Source: Nocardia beijingensis NBRC 16342 (GTDB taxonomy: Bacteria; Actinomycetota; Actinomycetes; Mycobacteriales; Mycobacteriaceae). Taken from it: a stretch of DNA of 64,000 nt. Location: NCBI RefSeq assembly GCF_001612785.1, contig NZ_BDBC01000025.1, positions 62,001 to 126,000 of the forward strand, read 5' to 3'. Both the position numbers and the translations under genes were made by a program. This document shows positions 58,756 to 64,000 of this stretch, piece after piece. Position 1 is the stretch's first letter. Each line of letters starts with the position of its first letter. The notes beneath the pieces are model-generated. The model searched no databases and was not told the origin of the DNA. It saw nothing but the letters and a program-made list of their open reading frames with translations.

Positions 58756-59250
58756 TCACAGGCGCAGGGACACGTCTTCCAAGTCGGGCGCGTCGCCTTG
58801 CAGCACCACCCGGAAGAGCACGTCCCGCCGCGACCAGTAGGCCGCGCAGTCGCGCATGGCCTCGGCGAACCAGTCCCGCTCGATCGGCTCGTCGGCGAGC
58901 AATTGCGCCGAATCGCGCACCACCGCAACGTATCCGGCCCCTTCGCCGAGAAAATCGTCCAGGTCGCGCAGGCATTCGTCGAACGCGTCCTTGTTCTCGC
59001 CGAAGTAGTAGGGGAACTGGAACGCGGCGGCGAACTCGTCGAAGAGCCGGGCGGTGGTGGGCATCTTCGCGCCGCGCAACTCGCGCACCAGGTATCCGGA
59101 GGGCGCCTTGTCCCGCACCCCGCTGAAGTCGGCGGCGTCGACCGCGAGGGTGCCGAAGGTGACGCGGGGCGGGGCGAGTCCGGCGCTGGGCGGCGCGTCG
59201 TCGGCGTCGGAGCGGGCAAGGAACTGCGACAGCGTGACGGTCTTTGTCAT
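58756..59250 (-). CDS. Barstar-family RNase inhibitor
   Basis: A 164-residue protein from ATG 59250. The core GAKMPTTARLFDEFAAAFQFPYYFGENKDAFDECLRDLDDFLGEGAGYVAVV is the barstar fold (helix, Tyr-Phe-Gly-x-Asn loop, Asp-rich helix that plugs the RNase active site). It has about 50 extra N-terminal residues. Its start overlaps the RNase stop by ATGA, so inhibitor follows toxin in one transcript, and it protects the cytosol from the enzyme. Confidence 0.85.
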   Translation of the reverse strand: MTKTVTLSQFLARSDADDAPPSAGLAPPRVTFGTLAVDAADFSGVRDKAPSGYLVRELRGAKMPTTARLFDEFAAAFQFPYYFGENKDAFDECLRDLDDFLGEGAGYVAVVRDSAQLLADEPIERDWFAEAMRDCAAYWSRRDVLFRVVLQGDAPDLEDVSLRL

Positions 59251-59738
59251 CAGCGCATCCTCGTGAAGGTCTTGTAGTGGTCGCCGGTGTACCAAGCCGA
59301 ACCGTCGCTGCCGGTGACGATGCGTTCGGCGTCACGGGATCGGCCGGACTGCTTGGGATTGACGTCCCATTCCTGATAGGTGATCGGCTTACCGGAGCCA
59401 TCGGTCGCGGGCAGGTCCCCACCCCGATTCATCCATCGCTCACCGCCTTTGGTGCCGGGAGCGTTCGCCGAATCCGGCCACCGGCCCGCGTCGATCTCCC
59501 GCAGCGTGGCGTACGCGCGTTCCGGGACACCGGACGCCTGGGTGACCGGCGACGCGCTGTCCGCACCGCGCGGCGCCGCGCTGGTCGGGGTGACCGTGCT
59601 CGTCACAGCGGTGGTCGCGCGACTCGCCGGGGCGGACGTGGTGGTATTCCCACCGTCGTACAACGCGAGCACCGCGGCGAGCACCACCAAGGCCACCGCG
59701 CCGAGCAGGCCGATGCCGCGCTTGATCGACCGGCTCAT
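59250..59738 (-). CDS. Barnase-type guanyl-specific ribonuclease with N-terminal membrane segment
   Basis: A 162-residue protein. Residues 8-27 form a hydrophobic signal or anchor (IGLLGAVALVVLAAVLALYD), then a Thr/Ser/Pro linker to about 70 and a microbial RNase N1/T1-like domain aligned by eye to barnase: catalytic Glu123, Arg135, Arg139 and His154 in the motif GDHYKTF. It should cut RNA after G outside the membrane. Its ATG once overlapped the xthA stop (ATGA); island 2 now separates the two. Confidence 0.88.
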   Translation of the reverse strand: MSRSIKRGIGLLGAVALVVLAAVLALYDGGNTTTSAPASRATTAVTSTVTPTSAAPRGADSASPVTQASGVPERAYATLREIDAGRWPDSANAPGTKGGERWMNRGGDLPATDGSGKPITYQEWDVNPKQSGRSRDAERIVTGSDGSAWYTGDHYKTFTRMR

Positions 59739-59747
59739 CGGTACTGC
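59705..59747. repeat. Left direct repeat bounding island 2
   Basis: 43 bp, exact match to 63143-63185, 3,438 bp apart. It spans the first codons of the RNase gene and the last codons of xthA. Weaker similarity (about 90 percent by eye) extends to about 59681-59790 and 63119-63228. Confidence 0.9.
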
Positions 59748-59860
59748 CCCGTGACAGACGCATGGCCGGACCCGCGCTGATTTTCGGTGGCCCGTGCGAT
59801 CACCGCGACCTTGGCGCGGGCGGCCGGCTCACCACGGAGGAGGTAATCGATACGTCCCGC
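59735..59860 (-). pseudogene. Decayed xthA 3' end at the left edge of island 2
   Basis: The reverse strand reads GRIDYLLRGEPAARAKVAVIARATENQRGSGHASVTGQYR, against WRIDYHLARGDLAARAKDAVVERAASYDQRWSDHAPVTVQYR at the end of the real XthA: same length plan and stop, about 60 percent identical. The rest of the gene is absent. It is either a decayed duplicate or the end of a foreign xthA that came with the island. Confidence 0.8.
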
Positions 59861-59990
59861 CTCGGTTCCAACCAGAGAATCACCCCTGAACAGGGAAGTA
59901 ACCGGACTACAGACCCCGTTACGCCTCTTGCTGGTGGCGCGGCTACCCGTCATGACTGACGAATCTACGTCACCTGTCCCGCAGCTGGGC

Positions 59991-60236
59991 TCACTCGTCT
60001 GGCGTGTACTCGGCGTACCGCCCCGACTTGGGGAAGGTGACTACCGCCAACTCTTCCGCAGCTTTGAGCAGTGCGGCTATGGCCCGGTGGTCGGGACCGA
60101 GATACGGGTTCACTTCCTCGGCAATCTTCTGCAACCGATCACGGACCTTCACCGAAAGCTCTCGGGGCAGCTTTCCGGGGAACTCCGGCGGGTTGTCAGG
60201 ATCTATCGGATACTCGATCGGTTCAGGCGTAGGCAC
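59991..60236 (-). CDS. Small hypothetical protein, island 2
   Basis: An 81-residue acidic protein from GTG 60236 (VPTPEPIEYPIDPDNPPEFPGKLPRELSVKVRDRLQKIAEEVNPYLGPDHRAIAALLKAAEEL...). A Pro-rich start is followed by helices. AAGGAG lies 9 bases ahead of the GTG. It stands 13 bases after the secreted-protein gene and is probably in its operon. Not recognised. Confidence 0.6.
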   Translation of the reverse strand: MPTPEPIEYPIDPDNPPEFPGKLPRELSVKVRDRLQKIAEEVNPYLGPDHRAIAALLKAAEELAVVTFPKSGRYAEYTPDE

Positions 60237-60249
60237 GACTCTGGCTCCT

Positions 60250-60681
60250 TCAGAATCGGGAGTGACACTTCGAGGCAGGGACCTCCACCGTGCCGGATGC
60301 GTTGTTGTAGGTGAACTGGTGCCCCTGAATTTTGCCGCGTATACCGACGCTGACACGCCATTTCCCGGCGTAGCACGCAGCCGACACCGCGTAGGAGTGT
60401 CCACCGCCCCGGAACGGTGGGGGGATGGTCGAATCGGTTCGGGTAGAGACAACCTCCCACCGACCGACCTCCTCGTGCTGCAACGCCAAGACGACTATGT
60501 GTTCGTCCGGCGGGACATCACACGCGGCAATACCGTCGCCCGTGATCTGGGGCGGTAGCACTGTCGGCACCGAGTGCGTGAACTCGAAATCGCAACTGCG
60601 GCCGGCGTGGGCCGTGCCGGTAGCCGCTGGACTCATGCCGATCAGCACAGCCGCAGCGGTCAGCCCAGTAATGGTTTTCAA
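60250..60681 (-). CDS. Small secreted protein, island 2
   Basis: A 143-residue protein starting at TTG 60681, supported by GGGGGA 6 bases upstream. Residues 1-26 are a Sec signal peptide ending TAHA. The mature part is a beta-rich domain of about 115 residues with four Cys (RSC, AAC, SAAC, SKC), likely two disulfides. The family is not recognised. A secreted protein in a regulator island could be a surface marker or effector, which is speculation. Confidence 0.65.
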   Translation of the reverse strand: MKTITGLTAAAVLIGMSPAATGTAHAGRSCDFEFTHSVPTVLPPQITGDGIAACDVPPDEHIVVLALQHEEVGRWEVVSTRTDSTIPPPFRGGGHSYAVSAACYAGKWRVSVGIRGKIQGHQFTYNNASGTVEVPASKCHSRF

Positions 60682-60827
60682 CGGTTATCCCCCGATTTCG
60701 ATGTCAGACCGGACCTAACTCGCTCCAGAAGATCGGGTGTCGGAGGTTCCCACTCGTCAAAGCTGGAGAGAAGAAACAGACCCGATCTGGTACCGGGATC
60801 ACGTTCCGGAAGACCCTCGCCGGTCAT

Positions 60828-60959
60828 CTAACTACCGCCTTCGCGTTCGATCCGTTCGCGGATCGCGTCTACGGTCCGTTCCTTCGGAATCCGTTCCGGC
60901 CAGAACACCACAGCGAAGAACGCGACCAGCGGGACAGCGAACGCCACAAACAACCCCAT
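60828..60959 (-). CDS. 43-residue membrane peptide, island 2
   Basis: MGLFVAFAVPLVAFFAVVFWPERIPKERTVDAIRERIEREGGS: one membrane helix and a charged helical tail. Its ATG shares one base with the stop of the upstream gene (TGATG), which supports translation despite the small size. Role unknown. Confidence 0.5.
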   Translation of the reverse strand: MGLFVAFAVPLVAFFAVVFWPERIPKERTVDAIRERIEREGGS

Positions 60960-61210
60960 CACGCGGGCTCCGTCTCGTCGTCCACCGAACCGAGTCGCGC
61001 CGCTGGCGCAGCCATCGGAGATGGACTGCACCGGGGAAGCTTCGCTTCCTCACCAAGGCCGAAGGCGCGAGCGTCGTTACACGACTGCCGGGCGTGGTGG
61101 AACTCGACATACACGCCCGGCCCAGCGTCGTCGGTGTTACCCCACCGTTCGAACACACCACCAGGGAACGGGTAAAGCTCTGTGCCCCTGCGGTCTCCGT
61201 CTGTGGTCAT
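60959..61210 (-). CDS. Small hypothetical protein, island 2
   Basis: An 83-residue protein from ATG 61210 (MTTDGDRRGTELYPFPGGVFERWGNTDDAGPGVYVEFHHARQSCNDARAFG...), with AGGGG upstream. The front half looks like a small beta domain; the tail is low complexity. It leads the leftward operon of the island and faces the regulator genes across the operator region. Not recognised. Confidence 0.5.
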   Translation of the reverse strand: MTTDGDRRGTELYPFPGGVFERWGNTDDAGPGVYVEFHHARQSCNDARAFGLGEEAKLPRCSPSPMAAPAARLGSVDDETEPA

Positions 61211-61322
61211 TTCAACCCCTGTAGTAGGCCAGTTGGTAGGCACCCCGTGACCGGTTGGGCGTCACATGCCACGGGGGCCACGTCTGAAGCTACGAACCGG
61301 CTCCCCCGCTGGTCTATTAACT

Positions 61323-61410
61323 TGCCACTACTTGCCAATATAACTGCTGTTCTCGTGCAATTCAGGCACGTACACGGCACCATGAGATGTGTAGGCCGCA
61401 AGTAGTGGCA
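61323..61410. promoter_or_regulatory. Divergent control region of island 2 with 13-bp inverted repeat
   Basis: TGCCACTACTTGC (61323-61335) and GCAAGTAGTGGCA (61398-61410) are perfect inverted repeats 88 bp from end to end. Next to the left one, ACTTGCCA occurs twice 10 bp apart (61320-61327 and 61330-61337). The region separates the leftward small genes from the rightward regulator operon and is AT-richer. It is the obvious binding site for the XRE regulator, possibly with looping. Confidence 0.65.
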
Positions 61411-61434
61411 CACACCTAGACGAGAGGCACAGCC

Positions 61435-61764
61435 ATGCGTTTAACGCTCCTGGGGAAAGGCGGATCGAACAAGGATGGTTGCCCCACGCTGTACGCCACC
61501 GACCAAGACACGTACGTAGTCCTCGGTTGGCGGACCAGCCAACCGGAGACAGTCGAAATACCCCACTTGCTGACCGGGTTTGCCGAACCCCGGAACTACA
61601 TCGGTGCCATGCTCAGCGACACCGGCCGGGGTACGTTCCGGCTCACCGGCCGACCGATCACAGACCCGGACACGCTCGAACAGATGACGATGGAAACCTA
61701 CGAGACGGCAATCGAGGTACCGCGAATGGAGAGGACTTACTTTGGAACTCCGGCCGACGACTGA
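61435..61764 (+). CDS. Conserved small protein of DUF6879-type regulator clusters
   Basis: A 109-residue protein (MRLTLLGKGGSNKDGCPTLYATDQDTYVVLGWRTSQPETVEIPHLLTGFAE...). The GCPTLYATDQDTYVVLGWR pattern is familiar from small actinobacterial proteins encoded immediately before DUF6879 genes; no function is known. It begins the rightward operon and overlaps the next gene by 23 bases. AGAGGC lies before its ATG. Confidence 0.65.
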   Translation: MRLTLLGKGGSNKDGCPTLYATDQDTYVVLGWRTSQPETVEIPHLLTGFAEPRNYIGAMLSDTGRGTFRLTGRPITDPDTLEQMTMETYETAIEVPRMERTYFGTPADD

Positions 61765-62248
61765 ACTGCTACGCGAATGCCGTTCGGAGGCATTCCATTT
61801 AGAGGTTCTGGACACGTACGGAGTACCCGACGAAGACGAAGCTTTCCGCGCCTTCGTCAACGGCGAACCGTACGACTACCGGGCATGGTTCCACGACTGG
61901 TACACGTTCGTTGAAGACCTCATGGCAGACGGAGTGTCTGTCAGCCGGGTTCGGGTGGTCACCGTGCCGCACAGCGACTATCAACGGTGGTCGCTGGTTA
62001 TCGCTGCTCTCAACGTCGAGGCAGGCGAAGATATCCGGTATCTACCCCGGCATCTCGCCGGGGAAGTCCCTAGCGATGATTATTGGTTGCTGGACAACAA
62101 AGCAGTTGCCTTCAACCTGTCAGATAAAGATGGTCGGGGCACCGGTAGTTCAGCAGTGACCACCGACCCTGTAATCGTTGGTCAATGCCTCCGGATCAAA
62201 GAACAGCTGTGGGGCATGTCGACGCCGTACCCCGAGTACGCGCAGTGA
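61742..62248 (+). CDS. DUF6879 family protein
   Basis: A 168-residue protein from TTG 61742 (ELRPTTELLRECRSEAFHLEVLDTYGVPDEDEAFRAFVNGEPYDYRAWFHDW...), with GGAGAGG upstream. The segments VSRVRVVTVPHSDYQRWSLVIAALNVEAGEDIRYLPRHLAG and DDYWLLDNKAVAFNLSDKDGR are the DUF6879 core. Such proteins accompany XRE-DUF5753 regulators in Streptomyces and Nocardia in WhiJ/BldB-like sets. It overlaps the regulator gene by GTGA. Confidence 0.8.
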   Translation: MELRPTTELLRECRSEAFHLEVLDTYGVPDEDEAFRAFVNGEPYDYRAWFHDWYTFVEDLMADGVSVSRVRVVTVPHSDYQRWSLVIAALNVEAGEDIRYLPRHLAGEVPSDDYWLLDNKAVAFNLSDKDGRGTGSSAVTTDPVIVGQCLRIKEQLWGMSTPYPEYAQ

Positions 62249-63096
62249 CAAACTCAATACAGGAACAGCGGCAAGCCTTCGGGAAACGTCTTCGGGAGTT
62301 ACGGAGACGCGGAGGGGTATCCGGCCGAGAGCTTGCCGCTCACCTGGGCGTACACGAATCACGTATCTCGAAAATCGAGTACGGGAAGCTACGCCCGTCC
62401 GACGTGGATATACGGGCGTACTGCAAGCTCGCCGGGTGTACCGATCAGCTCGAAGACCTGCTAGCCACCCTGCACCACATCGACTCGGCGTATGTCGAGT
62501 GGCGACAAGCCCTCAGCTCCGGCATGAAGAACCGGCAACAACAAACCCTGAAACTCGAATCACAAGCGGAACTTATTCGTAACTGGGAACCGATGATCGT
62601 CTCCGGGCTGCTTCAAACTGCCGACTACGCAACCGCGATGATGCGAAATGTTGTCGAGTTCTACCAGATACCCGATGACGTAGACGCAGCGGTAGCCAAG
62701 CGGATGGAACGCCAGCAAGTCTTGTACAAGCCGGAAAAATGGCTCCATATTCTCTTAGCAGAGCAATCATTGTACACCACTATCGGGAACGACCAAGTGA
62801 TGCTTGGTCAGCTCGACCGGCTGTACTCGGTTATCGGAATGGCTCGTGTAACCGTGGGAATCGTCCCGCGGCAATATGACGGACTAGTCATAGTCGAGAA
62901 CTTTTTCATGTACGACAACCGCATGGTGAAAGTGGAAGGGCACACGGCAAGTATCACCGTGACCCAGCCGGGAGAGATAGCCCAGTACGGCCGGGCGTTC
63001 GATACTCTCGCCGGTCAATCCGTGACCGGCGAAGCAGCGCGGGTGCTGATCCGGAAGGCGATCGGCGCGCGGCGTAGCGGTGGAACCACCGAGTAG
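62245..63096 (+). CDS. XRE family regulator with DUF5753 domain (WhiJ-like)
   Basis: A 283-residue protein from GTG 62245. HTH: FGKRLRELRRRGGVSGRELAAHLGVHESRISKIEYGKLRPS (residues about 10-50), then the DUF5753 domain with ESQAELIRNWEPMIVSGLLQTADYATAMM, RMERQQVLYKPEKWLHILLAEQSLYT and the VTVGIVPRQYDG segment. WhiJ-type regulators repress development or defence genes and work with small partner proteins encoded alongside. The gene shows lower GC than the backbone and closes the island. Confidence 0.85.
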   Translation: MTNSIQEQRQAFGKRLRELRRRGGVSGRELAAHLGVHESRISKIEYGKLRPSDVDIRAYCKLAGCTDQLEDLLATLHHIDSAYVEWRQALSSGMKNRQQQTLKLESQAELIRNWEPMIVSGLLQTADYATAMMRNVVEFYQIPDDVDAAVAKRMERQQVLYKPEKWLHILLAEQSLYTTIGNDQVMLGQLDRLYSVIGMARVTVGIVPRQYDGLVIVENFFMYDNRMVKVEGHTASITVTQPGEIAQYGRAFDTLAGQSVTGEAARVLIRKAIGARRSGGTTE

Positions 63097-63111
63097 GAGA
63101 CCAGCTAGATA

Positions 63112-63178
63112 ATGGCGAAGACCACCGAGGCCACCGCGCGCCGCAGGCCGATGCCGCGCTTGATCGACCGGCTCATCG
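63112..63178 (-). pseudogene. Decayed barnase gene start at the right edge of island 2
   Basis: The bases of the first 20 or so codons of the RNase gene (MSRSIKRGIGL...) recur here directly before xthA, with a few changes farther in, and then stop. Together with 63143-63185 it marks the right boundary of the island and shows the original order xthA then RNase with an ATGA overlap. Confidence 0.75.
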
Positions 63179-63185
63179 GTACTGC
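63143..63185. repeat. Right direct repeat bounding island 2
   Basis: Exact 43-bp match to 59705-59747. It contains the xthA stop codon overlapping the relic RNase start. Confidence 0.9.
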
Positions 63186-63949
63186 ACCGTGACGGGCGCG
63201 TGGTCGGACCAGCGCTGATCGTAGGAGGCGGCACGCTCGACCACCGCGTCCTTGGCGCGGGCGGCGAGATCACCGCGAGCGAGGTGATAGTCGATGCGCC
63301 AGCCGCTGTCGTTGTCGAAAGCGCGGCCGCGGTAGGACCACCAGCTGTAGGGACCGTCGCCCTCCGGGTGCAACTGTCGCACCACGTCGACGTATCCGGC
63401 GGCCAGCAGGTCATCGATCCACGCCCGCTCCTGCGGCAGGAACCCGGCCGACTTCAGGTTGCCCTTCCAGTTCTTCAGGTCGCGCTCGGTGTGCGCGATG
63501 TTCCAGTCCCCGGCGACCACGAAATCACCCGTCCGCGCGGTGAGGTAGGCGCCGAGTTCGGCCATGAAGCGATACTTCTCGTCTTGGCGCACCGTGCCCG
63601 CGTCACCGGAGTGCACGTAGACGCTGGCCACGGTGACGTCGTCGAAGTCGGCCTCGAGATAGCGGCCCGCCGCCGCGAACTCGCTGCTGCCGAAGCCGAC
63701 TCGCACCGCGCTGGGCGTCCGCCGGGACAGGATGCCGACACCGGCGCGGCCCTTGGACTCCGGCTCGGCGTGCGACAGCTGCCATCCCGCGTCCAGCGCG
63801 GGCGCCAGCGCGGCCACGACCTGCTCGTCGGTGGCGCGGGTCTCCTGCACGCAGACGATGTCCGCCTCGGTGGCCGCGAGCCAGGCGAGCAAGCCCTTAC
63901 CCGCGGCAGCGCGGACACCGTTCACGTTCACTGTCGAGATATACGGCAC
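63173..63949 (-). CDS. xthA: Exodeoxyribonuclease III
   Basis: A 258-residue AP endonuclease/3'-5' exonuclease of the EEP family, from GTG 63949. Metal and catalytic residues are in VNVNGVRAA (Asn), CVQETRAT (Glu), VYVHSGDAG, GDWNIAHTERDLKN (Asp-x-Asn), RIDYHLA and WSDHAPVTV (Asp-His at the C-terminus). It repairs abasic sites. Its stop formerly overlapped the RNase gene start. The frame is open 5 codons upstream to a TTG. Confidence 0.93.
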   Translation of the reverse strand: MPYISTVNVNGVRAAAGKGLLAWLAATEADIVCVQETRATDEQVVAALAPALDAGWQLSHAEPESKGRAGVGILSRRTPSAVRVGFGSSEFAAAGRYLEADFDDVTVASVYVHSGDAGTVRQDEKYRFMAELGAYLTARTGDFVVAGDWNIAHTERDLKNWKGNLKSAGFLPQERAWIDDLLAAGYVDVVRQLHPEGDGPYSWWSYRGRAFDNDSGWRIDYHLARGDLAARAKDAVVERAASYDQRWSDHAPVTVQYR

Positions 63950-63959
63950 TCCACGACCG

Positions 63960-64000
63960 TACAATGCTGGTCAGATGAAGTCCCTTGGACACTGCCGTCC
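63960..64000 (+). promoter_or_regulatory. Promoter and possible start of a gene divergent from xthA
   Basis: TACAAT (63960-63965) is a near-consensus -10, and an ATG follows at 63975 at the distance of a leaderless start. The frame reads MKSLGHCR and runs off the window, too short to identify. Confidence 0.35.

Noticed and set aside
60737..61405. 222-codon forward frame in island 2
   Set aside because: It overlaps two small reverse genes that have better start signals and overlapping stops, and its product is Arg-rich without motifs.

Overview
The window is high-GC DNA with leaderless promoters, GTG starts and a gene order that, from memory, follows the Mycobacterium tuberculosis block lhr-nei2-glpD2-lpdA-amiA1/amiB1-deoD-pmmB-upp-add-deoA-cdd-sdhCDAB-dacB1-trpS (Rv3296 to Rv3336). 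Together with type VII secretion-associated genes this points to a mycolic-acid actinobacterium, most likely Nocardia or a close relative. No rRNA, tRNA, CRISPR array or integrase was seen.

Layout. 1-9.8 kb: SDR/patatin pair, histidine phosphatase, Lhr helicase with Nei2 (DNA repair), an FAD oxidoreductase with a TetR regulator. 9.8-13.9 kb: glycerol use (glpD, glpK) around a repeat-rich gap. 14-24 kb: aminotransferase, two Pro-rich envelope or secreted proteins, LpdA-type flavoprotein, gamma-glutamylcyclotransferase-like protein, two M20 amidohydrolases, a crotonase. 24.3-35.1 kb: nucleoside salvage (purine nucleoside phosphorylase, phosphomannomutase, upp, add, deoA, cdd) interrupted by a four-gene type VII secretion-associated cluster. 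35.4-38.8 kb: sdhCDAB. 44.2-49.6 kb: accessory regulators, a toxin-antitoxin pair, a HEAT/MerR pair, radC. 49.6-57.9 kb: DUF4396 membrane protein, phenylalanine hydroxylase, MFS efflux plus TetR, D,D-carboxypeptidase, YihY protein, trpS, MpaB-type protein. 58.1-59.7 kb: TetR and a barnase/barstar pair. 63.2-63.9 kb: xthA.

Two insertions interrupt this backbone. Island 1 (about 38.8-44.1 kb) follows sdhB and is bounded by a 237-bp direct repeat of the sdhB 3' end with a single mismatch by eye, 5,324 bp apart; a third, decayed sdhB 3' end lies inside it. It carries three small genes, an HTH/repeat regulator, a NUDIX hydrolase and an AT-richer DUF262 (GmrS-like) protein with an HNH-like tail. 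Island 2 (about 59.75-63.14 kb) splits an ancestral xthA-barnase junction, leaves a decayed xthA 3' end on one side and a decayed barnase 5' end on the other, and carries a DUF6879/XRE-DUF5753 regulator set plus four small genes. Neither contains a recognisable recombinase.

A family of long intergenic palindromic repeats (about 120-400 bp, with large and small hairpins and conserved flanks) occurs at glpD/glpK, beside amiA, before amiB, before the purine nucleoside phosphorylase gene and, as a remnant, before the TetR gene at 58.1 kb. In three places the small hairpin lies just upstream of a gene start.
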